From Bradyrhizobium yuanmingense (GTDB lineage: Bacteria; Pseudomonadota; Alphaproteobacteria; Rhizobiales; Xanthobacteraceae), in NCBI RefSeq assembly GCF_900094575.1, contig NZ_FMAE01000011.1, positions 124,001 to 188,000 of the forward strand: DNA of 64,000 bases. Direction: 5' to 3'. Numbering within the stretch: position 1 is the stretch's first letter; each line of letters opens with the position of its first letter. Shown here piece by piece: positions 15,771 to 24,286 of the stretch. The translations under genes were made by a program, and so were the position numbers. The notes beneath the pieces were generated by a model that had not been told where the DNA came from, did not search any database, and saw only the letters and a list, made by a program, of their open reading frames with translations.

Positions 15771-16502
15771 TCAGGGCGCGGGAAGCTTCGGCGTCACTGG
15801 CACCGTCAGCATCGTCTCGAGCAGCCGCTCCGCCGTCGTCCCCTCCGGCAGCCGCGCGAGAATGTCCTTCAGCCGTCCGTCGAGCAGCAGCATGGTGAAG
15901 CCGTGCACCAGCGACCAGGCCCGCGCGATTGCCGCGCCCTGGTTCAGCGTCAGCGCATCGCCGCTGATCTGCTCCTGCCGCATCATGCCGATCGCATTGG
16001 CAAGTCCGGCGAAAGATGCCTCGGCCGCCTCGTGCAGCGACGGCCTCGAATAGTCCAGCCGTTCGGTGCGGAACATGATGCCGTACATGCCGGGATGGGC
16101 CTGCGCATAGGCGATGTAGGCTTTCGGCCGCGCCAGCGCGGCTTCGAGCGGCGTGGTGGCGGCATCGCACGAAGCGGCCATGACCACGTTGAACTGGCGG
16201 AAGCCGACGGCCGCGAGCTCGCTGAGCAGGCCCGTCAGGTCGCCGAAATGATGGGTTGGGGCGGCATGCGAGACGCCGGCCTCGCGCGCCACCGCACGCA
16301 ATGTCAGGCCGGCAAGCCCGTCGCGCTCCAGCACCCGTTCGGCGGCCTGGAGCAGCGCTTCGCGGAGCGCGCCGTGATGATACGGCGTCTCGGTCTTGGC
16401 GCTTCTCGCGCGCCGCGAGGTGCGCGATGCCGCGGTCGAGGTGGTTTTTCTTAGGGCACGCGGGCTGCGCGCCGCGTCGCCCTTGGTGTCTGTCTTGGCC
16501 AT
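15771..16502 (-). CDS. TetR-family repressor
   Basis: 243 residues: a basic, disordered N-terminus (about 1-38), a TetR helix-turn-helix at about 40-88 (YHHGALREALLQAAERVLER, then GVSHAAPTHHFGDLTGLL), and a C-terminal WHG/TetR_C_33-like ligand domain (AYAQAHPGMYGIMFRTERLD). The ATG at 16502 is used because the only upstream in-frame start is a TTG. The gene diverges from a carotenoid-oxygenase gene, and two 19-bp palindromes of the same design lie in the 106-base gap. It almost certainly represses that gene and itself; the inducer is unknown, perhaps an apocarotenoid or the oxygenase substrate. Confidence 0.9.
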   Translation of the reverse strand: MAKTDTKGDAARSPRALRKTTSTAASRTSRRARSAKTETPYHHGALREALLQAAERVLERDGLAGLTLRAVAREAGVSHAAPTHHFGDLTGLLSELAAVGFRQFNVVMAASCDAATTPLEAALARPKAYIAYAQAHPGMYGIMFRTERLDYSRPSLHEAAEASFAGLANAIGMMRQEQISGDALTLNQGAAIARAWSLVHGFTMLLLDGRLKDILARLPEGTTAERLLETMLTVPVTPKLPAP

Positions 16503-16521
16503 TTGCAAGCTATATGACGCA

Positions 16522-16540
16522 ATATTGACAGTGTAAAGAT
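16522..16540. promoter_or_regulatory. TetR operator O1 (imperfect)
   Basis: ATATTGACAGTGTAAAGAT: the right half GTAAAGAT is identical to that of O2, the left half matches in 6 of 8 positions, and the 3-base spacer is kept. It lies 20 bases upstream of the regulator's start codon. Confidence 0.7.
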
Positions 16541-16574
16541 TTCGCTTGACGAAAGCTGCGATCGGGTCTACTCA

Positions 16575-16593
16575 ATCTTTACGATGTAAAGAT
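16575..16593. promoter_or_regulatory. TetR operator O2 (perfect palindrome)
   Basis: ATCTTTACGATGTAAAGAT: perfect 8-base arms around a 3-base spacer. It sits just before the AGGGAGGA ribosome site of the oxygenase, so bound repressor would block transcription. Start-to-start distance from O1 is 53 bases, close to five helical turns. Confidence 0.85.
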
Positions 16594-16608
16594 AAGGGAG
16601 GATTCGCC

Positions 16609-18006
16609 GTGCAGCACGACGCCATGGCCGAGCGCAGCAACAATATCGCGCCGATCCCATTCGAGGCCGACGCGCCCTTCCTGAAGATCGTCGGCGAATT
16701 GCCGCGCGAGCTGAACGGCACGCTCTATCGCAACGGCCCCAATCCGCAGTTCGATTCGCCCGGCGCGCACTGGTTCGTCGGCGATGGGATGCTGCACGCC
16801 TTCCATCTCGAGAACGGGCGCGCCAGCTACCGCAACCGCTGGGTCCGCACGCCGAAATGGCTCGCCGAGCACGACGCCGGCCGCGCGCTGTTCGGCGGCT
16901 TCGGCCGCAAGCTGCCGGATGCGCCGGCAAACCTGACCGATGGCGGCGTCGCCAACACCAACATCATCTTCCACGCCGGCAAGCTGCTGGCGCTGGAAGA
17001 AGCGCACCTGCCGACGGAGATCGAGCCGGGCACGCTGGCGACGCGCGGCTATCACAACTACCAGGGCCGCGTCGCCGGCAGTTTCACCGCGCATCCCAAG
17101 ATCGATCCCGTCACCGGCGAGCTAGTGTTCTTCGGCTACAACGCTGCGGGCCCGCTGACGCCTGCCCTCTCCTACGGATCGATCGACGCAACAGGCAAGG
17201 CGACGCGGTTCGAGCGGTTTGAGGCGCCCTATGCCAGCATGGTGCACGACTTCATCGTCACCGCGAACCATGTGCTGTTTCCGATCCTGCCGATCACGGG
17301 CAGCATGGAGCGCGCGATGAGCGGAAAGCCGCCCTATGCCTGGGAGCCGGACAAGGGCGCCTATGTCGGCGTGATGAAGCGCAGCGGCACGGCGAAGGAC
17401 ATCGTCTGGTTTCGTGCCGAAGCCTGCTACGTCTTCCATGTCATGAATGCGTGGGAGGACGAGGGCCGTATCGTCGCCGACGTCATGCAGTTCGAGGAAG
17501 CGCCGCTGTTTCCGCATCCGGACGGCCGGCCCACCGATCCCGAGAAATCGCGCGCCCGCCATTGCCGCTGGACCTTCGATCTCGCAGGCAATACCGACCG
17601 CTTCCAGCAGACGTATCTCGACGATCTCACCGGGGAATTCCCGCGCATCGACGATCGCCGCGCCGGCCTGAAGAGCCGTCACGGCTGGTACGCCTGTGCC
17701 AATCCGAAATTGCCGATGTTCGGCGCGCTCGCAGGCATCGTCCATGTCGACGGCAACGGCAGGCGGCTCGGCCAATACCTGCTGCCGGCCGGCGACACCA
17801 TCTCCGAGCCTGTTTTCGTCGAGCGATCCAGGGATGCCGCCGAAGGCGACGGTTGGTTGCTCGCGGTCGTCTGGCGCGCGCGGGAAAACCGCAGCGATCT
17901 CGCCGTGTTCAATGCCACCGATATCGAGGCCGGCCCCGCGGCCTTGGTGCAGCTCGGCCACCGCGTCCCCGACGGCTTCCACGGCAATTGGGTCGGCGCG
18001 GCGTAG
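16609..18006 (+). CDS. carotenoid oxygenase (carotenoid cleavage dioxygenase family)
   Basis: 465 residues, usual length for the family. The four iron-binding histidines are present: His162 (TAHPKIDP), His213 (MVHDFIVT), His277 (VFHVMNAWED) and His458 (GFHGNWVG). RNGPNPQFDSPGAHWFVGDG near residue 45 is the classic N-terminal family motif. The enzyme splits a conjugated double bond of a carotenoid, apocarotenoid or stilbene with O2; which substrate is used cannot be read from sequence, and no carotenoid synthesis genes are nearby. GTG at 16609 is chosen because GGGAGGA lies six bases upstream and the operator would fall inside any earlier start. Confidence 0.92.
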   Translation: MQHDAMAERSNNIAPIPFEADAPFLKIVGELPRELNGTLYRNGPNPQFDSPGAHWFVGDGMLHAFHLENGRASYRNRWVRTPKWLAEHDAGRALFGGFGRKLPDAPANLTDGGVANTNIIFHAGKLLALEEAHLPTEIEPGTLATRGYHNYQGRVAGSFTAHPKIDPVTGELVFFGYNAAGPLTPALSYGSIDATGKATRFERFEAPYASMVHDFIVTANHVLFPILPITGSMERAMSGKPPYAWEPDKGAYVGVMKRSGTAKDIVWFRAEACYVFHVMNAWEDEGRIVADVMQFEEAPLFPHPDGRPTDPEKSRARHCRWTFDLAGNTDRFQQTYLDDLTGEFPRIDDRRAGLKSRHGWYACANPKLPMFGALAGIVHVDGNGRRLGQYLLPAGDTISEPVFVERSRDAAEGDGWLLAVVWRARENRSDLAVFNATDIEAGPAALVQLGHRVPDGFHGNWVGAA

Positions 18007-18077
18007 CCCTCGTCAACGGGCGCGAGGAGATCGCGATCCCGGAATCCACGTGGATATTGCGTGGTCAAAGAAGGCCG

Positions 18078-18341
18078 ATGCACATGCTCTCGATCACCGC
18101 GGACTCCATCGCTGTCCTCGCCCCGGCCGGCGCCGCACTTGCATTCCTGGCGATGCGACTGCGCCGGCGCAGCCTCACGTTCTTCGAAGGCGGCGTCCTG
18201 CTCGCGGCCGGCCTTCTGCTCGCCGCCGCACTCCCCATGGTGTCGCGCCTGCCCTGGACGGGGCTGGTCGACGAGATGACCGGCCAGCTCGTTGCAGCAT
18301 TTCATTTTCTGGAGGTCGTTTACGTCGTCTTGACATTGTAA
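18078..18341 (+). CDS. small two-to-three-helix membrane protein
   Basis: 87 residues, MHMLSITADSIAVLAPAGAA, with hydrophobic segments at about 8-26, 39-54 and 70-87. It lies 71 bases after the carotenoid-oxygenase gene on the same strand and could be in the same transcript. An AAGG ribosome-like site precedes the ATG at 18078. No family is recognised. Confidence 0.5.
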   Translation: MHMLSITADSIAVLAPAGAALAFLAMRLRRRSLTFFEGGVLLAAGLLLAAALPMVSRLPWTGLVDEMTGQLVAAFHFLEVVYVVLTL

Positions 18342-18566
18342 GAGACGGGTGGTCCGGCGCGGCTCCCTGTCTCGCGCATCGCGCTCTGCTTGTTGCGGTT
18401 CCGAATCCTGCGCTGCTGGTCCTAGCCTGGCATTCTGGTCGGTAGGCTGCCATGCGCCATCTCGTACCAGCGCGGTTGTCTTCACAAATTGATATGCCGG
18501 GCATCGCCGGATCAAGTAGGGTGCGGCAGTCTGCGCCCTGCCCACGACCGCGAAACAGGAATGACG

Positions 18567-19121
18567 ATGAAGGACGTATTCGCCCGCCTCGCCTCCGACC
18601 TCCTCTCCGTTATCATCTTCCTGGCCGTCTATCTCCTCACCGACAACGTGATCCTCGCAACGGCGGTGGCGATTGCCGGCGCGTTCGCGCAGGTGCTCTA
18701 TGCGCGCCTCAAGGGACAGCCGCTCCACTACATGACCTATGCGAGCCTCGCTCTGGTCATCGTGCTCGGCGGTATCACGCTGCTGACCAATGATCCGCGC
18801 TTCATGCTGGCAAAACCCTCGATCGCACATTTCGCGATCGGCGCGATCATGCTCAAGCGCGGCTGGATGCTGCGCTACATGCCGCCCGTCATCGTCGAGA
18901 CCGTCCCGGAATATGTCACCATCGCGGGCTATGCCTGGGCGGCGCTGATGTTCGTGATCGGCGCCGGCATGATGGCAGTCGCCGCCACCGGCGATCTGAA
19001 GCTCTGGGCGTTCTATCTTATGGTGGTCGCAGGCGGCGCCAAGATCCTGGCTTTTGCCGTGCAGTACTTCGTTCTGCGGCTGATCGTAACCAACCGCCGA
19101 CGCGCCGCTGCCCGCGCCTAA
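18567..19121 (+). CDS. YciB/IspZ-type inner-membrane protein
   Basis: 184 residues with five hydrophobic spans. The pattern KPSIAHFAIGAIMLKRGWML in the middle of the chain and several short charged loops fit the YciB (intracellular septation protein IspZ) family, which affects envelope synthesis and cell division in Enterobacteriaceae. AGGA six bases before the ATG at 18567 favours this start over 18561. The gene stands alone on the plus strand. Confidence 0.75.
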   Translation: MKDVFARLASDLLSVIIFLAVYLLTDNVILATAVAIAGAFAQVLYARLKGQPLHYMTYASLALVIVLGGITLLTNDPRFMLAKPSIAHFAIGAIMLKRGWMLRYMPPVIVETVPEYVTIAGYAWAALMFVIGAGMMAVAATGDLKLWAFYLMVVAGGAKILAFAVQYFVLRLIVTNRRRAAARA

Positions 19122-19226
19122 ATGCCCTACCGGAGCGTTAGGCAGGAGCTGCGAGTTGGGCTATAGGCTCGGCCAGGGACGGCCGCGGATCGTCGCGGAC
19201 CGCCGCAATCTGTTCGGGAGACGGGA

Positions 19227-19523
19227 ATGGCCGTAGACGGCAACTGGAATCTGACCATGACGACGCCGATGGGCGAGCGCCAGGCGACGCTGAGCCTGAA
19301 GGCTGCTGGCGGCACGCTCACGGGCACGCAGGGCGCGGAAGGCAATACCACCGAGATCTTCGACGGCACCGTCTCCGGCGACAACGTCTCCTGGAAGGTT
19401 TCGATCGACAAGCCGATGCCGCTCACGCTCGAATTCACCGGCACGGTCTCCGGCGACAGCATCAGCGGCGAGATGGGCATCGGCCCGATGGGCAGCTTCC
19501 CCTTCACGGGCGCGCGGGCGTAA
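19227..19523 (+). CDS. beta-rich hypothetical protein, 98 aa
   Basis: MAVDGNWNLTMTTPMGERQA begins a run of alternating strands with repeated GT(V/L)SGD motifs (DGTVSGDNVSWK, TGTVSGDSISGE). That repeat suggests a small beta-barrel of the lipocalin-like or META-like type, but no signal peptide is present. GGGAGACGGGA before the ATG is a good ribosome site. Its function is unknown. It is followed after 17 bases by an exported SH3-domain-like protein. Confidence 0.65.
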   Translation: MAVDGNWNLTMTTPMGERQATLSLKAAGGTLTGTQGAEGNTTEIFDGTVSGDNVSWKVSIDKPMPLTLEFTGTVSGDSISGEMGIGPMGSFPFTGARA

Positions 19524-19540
19524 AGCCGCGCGCTGCACCG

Positions 19541-20461
19541 ATGCGTGCGCTCCTCCTCATCGCGGCGGCAATCCTGTCTGTCGCAGCACAGGCAGCGCAC
19601 GCGGATGACAACGAACCGGCGTGGCGCGCGAGCGCGCTCGCCTTGGTGCCGGCAGGCTATGTTGCCGGCACCGCTTATCGAACCGAGGGGTCGACCGGCT
19701 ATCTCGCGGTCTATCCCGCGACATCGAACGATCCGAAGACACCGGGAAGCGTCTTTGCGGCGCGCCAGGCTCTGGTCGTCACGCTGACGGCGGACGCGAC
19801 GCGGGCGACGTCAGCCGAGCTGAAGCCGCGCACCGGGCCGGCCCCTGATAACGACGACAATGATTTCGCCAGGATGCACGCCGAGCTCGCCGCCAAGCGT
19901 GCAAAGCTGCCTGCTGGCACCGAGCCCTGCGATCTCGGCGCCTGGTCCATCGACAAGGATTCCAGCGGCCTCAACGTGCGCGCCGAGCCGTCGATCAAGG
20001 CGCGCGTGCTTGGCACATTGCCGCCGCCCTACCGGCTGAGGCTCGGCGGCGCCGAGAACACGCCCGAGGGCGGCTGGCTGACCGAATTCCGCATCATCGG
20101 CTTCAGGGACGGCTGGTTCCTGATCGAAGACGCGAGGCCGCCGGGCAAGGACTATGAGGACGAGACGCGATATCCGCGCAGCGCGCCGAGGCCCTATGCC
20201 GGGCGCGGCTGGGTCGCCTCGAACAAGGTCGGCGCGAACTATGCCAATGGCACCACGCGCATGGGCGGGCTGTTTCAGGCGCCCTTCATCGATGCCAAAT
20301 GGATGCCGGCCCAGCGCGAGCTCGGCGGGCCGCTCGACACCGACGGCGGCCCGAAGCGCATCTTCGCCTGCAGTGGGCTCTGGGGTCTGGTCGAGAGCCA
20401 CGACGGCGTCCGCGGCTGGTGGCGCGCGCTGTGCTCCAACCAGGTCACGAATTGCAGTTGA
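19541..20461 (+). CDS. exported protein with SH3-like domain
   Basis: 306 residues. The signal peptide MRALLLIAAAILSVAAQAAHA is followed by a region of alternating strands and, at about residues 140-195, a bacterial SH3 segment (SGLNVRAEPSIKARVLGTLP), the typical LNVRxxPS start of SH3_3/SH3b domains. SH3b domains often bind peptidoglycan or peptides in the periplasm. The C-terminal part ends with an IFACSGLWGLVES motif and two further cysteines. A link to the 98-residue gene before it is suggested only by the 17-base gap. Confidence 0.72.
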   Translation: MRALLLIAAAILSVAAQAAHADDNEPAWRASALALVPAGYVAGTAYRTEGSTGYLAVYPATSNDPKTPGSVFAARQALVVTLTADATRATSAELKPRTGPAPDNDDNDFARMHAELAAKRAKLPAGTEPCDLGAWSIDKDSSGLNVRAEPSIKARVLGTLPPPYRLRLGGAENTPEGGWLTEFRIIGFRDGWFLIEDARPPGKDYEDETRYPRSAPRPYAGRGWVASNKVGANYANGTTRMGGLFQAPFIDAKWMPAQRELGGPLDTDGGPKRIFACSGLWGLVESHDGVRGWWRALCSNQVTNCS

Positions 20462-20481
20462 GGCGCTGAAGCATTGGCTTC

Positions 20482-20606
20482 GTCATGGCCGGGCTTGTTG
20501 TTCAGCCATCCACGGCTTCTTTGCGGCACTAAGAACGTGGATGCCCGGGCCTTCGCCTCGCCGAAGCGGCTTCGGCCGCGCAGGCGGGACAAGCCCGGGC
20601 ATGACG
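20482..20606. repeat. inverted-repeat intergenic element (GTCATGGCCGGGC family)
   Basis: Starts GTCATGGCCGGGCTTGTTG and ends ACAAGCCCGGGCATGAC, so the outer ends are near-complementary. An inner pair CCACGGCTTCTTT... and AAGAACGTGG also appears. This is a third family of REP-like intergenic elements in the window, between two convergent genes. Confidence 0.75.
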
Positions 20607-20657
20607 ATCATTGTTACGGCACGAGCATCTTCCCCCGCGCGCGTGCGGGTGAAGCAA

Positions 20658-22313
20658 CTAGCCCAAATTCAACTCCTTGAAGAAGTCGTTGCCCTTGTCG
20701 TCGATGATGATGAACGCCGGAAAATCGACGACCTCGATGCGCCAGATCGCTTCCATGCCGAGCTCGGGATATTCGAGCACCTCGACCTTCTTGATGCAGT
20801 GCTCGGCGAGGTTCGCCGCGGCGCCGCCGATCGAGCCGAGATAGAAGCCGCCGTATTTCTTGCAGGCCTCCCGCACGCTAGGGGCGCGGTTGCCCTTGGC
20901 GACCATCACCATCGAGCCGCCGGCAGCCTGGAACTGGTCGACGAAGGAATCCATACGGCCCGCGGTGGTCGGACCGAACGCGCCGGAGGCGTAGCCCTCG
21001 GGCGTCTTGGCGGGGCCGGCATAATAGACCGGATGGTTCTTGAAATAGTCCGGCAGCGGCTCGCCCTTCTCCAGCCGTTCGCGCAGCTTGGCGTGGGCGC
21101 TATCGCGCGCGACGATCATGGTGCCCGTCATCGAGACCCGCGTCTTGATCGGATATTTCGAGAACGTCGCCAGAATGTCCTTCATCGGCTGGTTGAGGTC
21201 GATCTTGACGACCTCGCCGCCGAGCGACTCTTCGACCTGCGGCAGGTATTGCGCGGGATTGTGCTCGAGCTCCTCGAGATAGACGCCGTCCCTGGTGATC
21301 TTGCCGAGCACCTGGCGGTCGGCCGAGCAGGACACGCCAAGCCCGATCGGCAGCGAGGCGCCGTGGCGCGGCATGCGGATCACCCGCACGTCGTGGCAGA
21401 AATACTTGCCGCCGAACTGCGCACCCACTCCCAGGCTCTGCGTCATCTTGTGGATTTCCTTCTCCATCTCGACGTCGCGGAAGGCGTTGCCGTCGGGCGA
21501 GCCGTGCGTCGGCAACGCATCGAGATAGCGCGCCGAAGCGAGCTTCACCGTCTTCATGCACAGCTCGGCCGAGGTGCCGCCGATCACGATGGCGAGGTGA
21601 TAAGGCGGGCACGCGGCGGTGCCGAGGGTGAGGATCTTTTCCTTCAGGAACGCGAGCAGCCGGTCCTTGGTCAGCACCGAGGGCGTGGCCTGGAACAGGA
21701 AGCTCTTGTTGGCGGAGCCGCCGCCCTTGGCCATGAACATGAACTTGTAGGCGTCATCGCCCTCGGCGTAGATCTCGCACTGCGCCGGCATGTTGTTGGC
21801 GGTGTTCTTCTCCTCGTACATCGAGAGCGGCGCGACCTGCGAGTAGCGCAAATTGCGGCGCAGGTAGGCGTCACGCGCGCCTTCGGACAGCGCCGCCTCG
21901 TCGTCACCGTCGGTGATGACGTTGCAGCCCTTCTTGCCCATGATGATCGCGGTGCCGGTGTCCTGGCACATCGGCAGCACGCCGCCAGCCGCGATATTGG
22001 CGTTCTTGAGGAAGTCCAGAGCGACGAACTTGTCGTTCGGGCTCGCCTCGCCGTCCTCGAGGATCGCGCGGAGCTGCTTCAGATGGCCGGGGCGCAGATA
22101 GTGGTTGATGTCGCCAAAGGCCGCCTCCGACAGCGCCCGCAGCGCCTCGCGCGACACCACCAGCATGTCCTTGCCGAGCACCTTCTCGACCCTGACGCCC
22201 TCGGACGAAATCTTCTTATAGGGCGTCTCGTCCTTGCCCAGCGGGAACAGCGGGGTGTGCTTGTAGGGCGGAACGGGCTTGGACTGGTCGGGGAAGGCGG
22301 TGGGAGCGTTCAT
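20658..22313 (-). CDS. class I fumarate hydratase
   Basis: 551 residues, the length of iron-sulfur class I fumarases. Motifs seen: MCQDTGTAIIMGKKG, then ACPPYHLAIVIGGTSAE and GLGVSCSADRQVLG; the three cysteines here match the cluster ligands of the family. The C-terminal beta domain (GPTTAGRMDSFV, then KYGGFYLGSIGGAAA) is also typical. It interconverts fumarate and malate in the TCA cycle in the cytosol. ATG at 22313 (MNAPTAFPDQSK) is used; an upstream start at 22358 adds a low-quality extension. Symbols such as fumA or fumB cannot be chosen from the sequence. Confidence 0.93.
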   Translation of the reverse strand: MNAPTAFPDQSKPVPPYKHTPLFPLGKDETPYKKISSEGVRVEKVLGKDMLVVSREALRALSEAAFGDINHYLRPGHLKQLRAILEDGEASPNDKFVALDFLKNANIAAGGVLPMCQDTGTAIIMGKKGCNVITDGDDEAALSEGARDAYLRRNLRYSQVAPLSMYEEKNTANNMPAQCEIYAEGDDAYKFMFMAKGGGSANKSFLFQATPSVLTKDRLLAFLKEKILTLGTAACPPYHLAIVIGGTSAELCMKTVKLASARYLDALPTHGSPDGNAFRDVEMEKEIHKMTQSLGVGAQFGGKYFCHDVRVIRMPRHGASLPIGLGVSCSADRQVLGKITRDGVYLEELEHNPAQYLPQVEESLGGEVVKIDLNQPMKDILATFSKYPIKTRVSMTGTMIVARDSAHAKLRERLEKGEPLPDYFKNHPVYYAGPAKTPEGYASGAFGPTTAGRMDSFVDQFQAAGGSMVMVAKGNRAPSVREACKKYGGFYLGSIGGAAANLAEHCIKKVEVLEYPELGMEAIWRIEVVDFPAFIIIDDKGNDFFKELNLG

Positions 22314-22524
22314 GGGGCAAATCTCGGGGTTTTGGGGCCGTGGCGGGCCTCTCGGCATAGAAGCGTTCTAAGCGCATTCTAGCCAGAAAAGAAAGGGAGC
22401 GGTGCGCATGGGAGGGGTAGGTTCGGCACGGAAGGCATTGGCACAGCTCGTGGAAATGCCTCTGCCCACCCTTGCGATTCGCGTCCGCCGACGCTTGAAT
22501 GCGTGACCTAAGGGGCTTTTCATC

Positions 22525-22998
22525 ATGACATTGAACTTGAACGTCCGCGGCGCGATCCTGGTCGCCGCCGCCCTCACCGGCCTTGTGGCTCTCGCTTCGC
22601 CTGCCCGCGCCGATCGCTGCGACGACAGCGCCAAGGAGCTGGCGAGCCAGGTCGATCGCCTCAAGGTGAATTTCCGCGCCGCCAACGTCGTCTATCTCAC
22701 GCACCCGGCGGCCAAGGAGCTGTCCGTGGGTTGCCGCGGCGACAAATATTCCATCGAGCTCTACGCCAAGGGTGATCGCAAGCCGAAGCCGGAATTCTAC
22801 GCGCTGGTCGGCTCGATGGCGGCGATCGTCTTCACCGTGACCAAGGACGACACCACGACGGGCGCGACGCGCTGCCTGAAGCGGATGGGTCTATTGCGCG
22901 GCGACAAGGTCACCATGCGCTACCGCCGGCTCAACATGGAATGCACCCGCACCAAGACAGAGGCGTCCATCGCCATCACGCGCGGCAAGGACGAATAG
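22525..22998 (+). CDS. exported hypothetical protein, 157 aa
   Basis: MTLNLNVRGAILVAAALTGL continues into a signal peptide cut near ARA-DR; the mature part has four cysteines (RCDDSAKE, SVGCRGDKY, ATRCLKRMG, NMECTRTK) and about 127 residues. The central strand IELYAKGDRKPKPEFYALVG suggests a small alpha/beta periplasmic domain. No family is recognised. It diverges from the fumarase gene. Confidence 0.65.
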   Translation: MTLNLNVRGAILVAAALTGLVALASPARADRCDDSAKELASQVDRLKVNFRAANVVYLTHPAAKELSVGCRGDKYSIELYAKGDRKPKPEFYALVGSMAAIVFTVTKDDTTTGATRCLKRMGLLRGDKVTMRYRRLNMECTRTKTEASIAITRGKDE

Positions 22999-23064
22999 GG
23001 CACGCGCCAGCTCTTTCCGCACCCTTGCGGGGTGCGTATCGCGCGATGGCGTCCGCCGCATACT

Positions 23065-23149
23065 CCGTCATTGCGAGCGCAGCGAAGCAATCCAGTCTGT
23101 ATCCGCGGAAGCAGTCTGGATTGCTTCGTCGCAAGGGCTCCTCGCAATG
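23065..23149. repeat. REP-like repeat, GTCATTGCGAG family, copy 2
   Basis: Starts GTCATTGCGAGCGCAGCGA and ends TCGCAATGAC; the inner pair is AAGCAATCCAG and CTGGATTGCTT. The long gap between the exported-protein gene and the small gene at 23300 is mostly this element. Confidence 0.9.
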
Positions 23150-23299
23150 ACGGGGAGAGGCCTCGTCGTCTCGGTTTGCGGATGCCACGCGTGGACAGCC
23201 TTCACCGCGCCAATTCCCTCACATTTTAACGATTGGCTTGAAGGAAATTTCGCTCCTCGCAGGGCAGGCTTGATTGTTTCCATGTGTGAGGATTTGCGG

Positions 23300-23473
23300 A
23301 TGAAGGTTTCTACCGTTGCGCCCCCGCCGATCGCGATCGTGGTTCCGAACTACGACACGACCAAGCCGCAGGACGATCAGACCAAGGTCAAGGACGAGAA
23401 TCCGACCTTCAAGCCGCAGCCGCCGGCGCCGCTGCCGCCGGGTCAGGGCACGCGGATCGATCAGCTCGCCTGA
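23300..23473 (+). CDS. small Pro-rich hypothetical protein, 57 aa
   Basis: MKVSTVAPPPIAIVVPNYDT starts a short, Pro/Lys/Asp-rich chain that ends GQGTRIDQLA. No hydrophobic core is obvious, so it may be unstructured and act as a partner or export substrate. GAGGA lies about ten bases before the ATG. I do not recognise the family. Confidence 0.5.
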   Translation: MKVSTVAPPPIAIVVPNYDTTKPQDDQTKVKDENPTFKPQPPAPLPPGQGTRIDQLA

Positions 23474-23589
23474 TCAGGCGTCCCGAGACCGAAGCGCCCG
23501 ATCCGGTCGATCGGGCTTTTGGCGTGTCCGGCCGCATCTTTGCCGGATAGCTGCACCAGGATCATGCGCCGTTCACTCGGGACCTGCGC

Positions 23590-24264
23590 ATGTTCGCACG
23601 GCTGCTATTGCGGAACACGGTGTTCGTCGTCGGCATGGGCGCGCTGCTGTTCGCGTGCGCGGGGACGCTGCATTGGCCGTCGGCCTGGGCCTTCCTCGCA
23701 ACCTCCGCCCTGCTCGGCCCACTCTGCGGCTGGTGGCTCTACCGGACCGATCCGGCGCTGCTCGCCGAACGCCTGCGGCCGGTGCTGCAAAAGGATCAGC
23801 CCGCCGCCGACAAGATGTTCATGGCGCTGTTCATCGTCGCCATCCTGGCCTGGCTTGTCCTGATGGGGCTCGACCGGCGTGTTCGATCCTCTGACATGTC
23901 GACGGCGTTGCAGGTGCTCGGACTCGGGCTGTTCCTGGGCTCGACACTGTTCACCATGTGGGTGTTCCGCGAGAACTCGTTCGCCGCGCCCGTGGTGAAG
24001 CTGCAAGCCGAGCGCGCGCAGCACGTGATCTCGACCGGACCCTATGCCTATGTCCGCCATCCCATGTACAGCGGCATGATCCTGTTCTTCACCGGCGTGC
24101 CGTTGCTGCTGGGATCGTGGTGGGGACTTGCGATGATGCCGCTTCTCCTCGCCTTGCTCGCGGTCCGCATTCCGATCGAGGAGCGCACGCTGCGCGAGGG
24201 TCTGCCCGGCTACACCGATTACACGGCGCGGGTGCGCCATCGCCTCATCCCCGGCGTCTGGTGA
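23590..24264 (+). CDS. ICMT/PEMT-type integral membrane methyltransferase
   Basis: 224 residues with about five membrane spans. The C-terminal motif GPYAYVRHPMYSGM followed by an EE-containing segment (RIPIEERTLREGLPGY) is the S-adenosylmethionine and substrate site of the isoprenylcysteine carboxyl methyltransferase superfamily. Bacterial members methylate isoprenoid or lipid acceptors; the substrate here is unknown. An ATG at 23590 starts MFARLLLRNTVFVVGMG. It converges on the GST gene. Confidence 0.85.
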   Translation: MFARLLLRNTVFVVGMGALLFACAGTLHWPSAWAFLATSALLGPLCGWWLYRTDPALLAERLRPVLQKDQPAADKMFMALFIVAILAWLVLMGLDRRVRSSDMSTALQVLGLGLFLGSTLFTMWVFRENSFAAPVVKLQAERAQHVISTGPYAYVRHPMYSGMILFFTGVPLLLGSWWGLAMMPLLLALLAVRIPIEERTLREGLPGYTDYTARVRHRLIPGVW

Positions 24265-24286
24265 ACGCGCCAACTGCACGAAGCCG

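Noticed and set aside
20154..22382. 742-codon plus-strand frame over the fumarase gene
   Set aside because: Antisense of class I fumarase; no domain is recognisable and it also overlaps the SH3-like gene.
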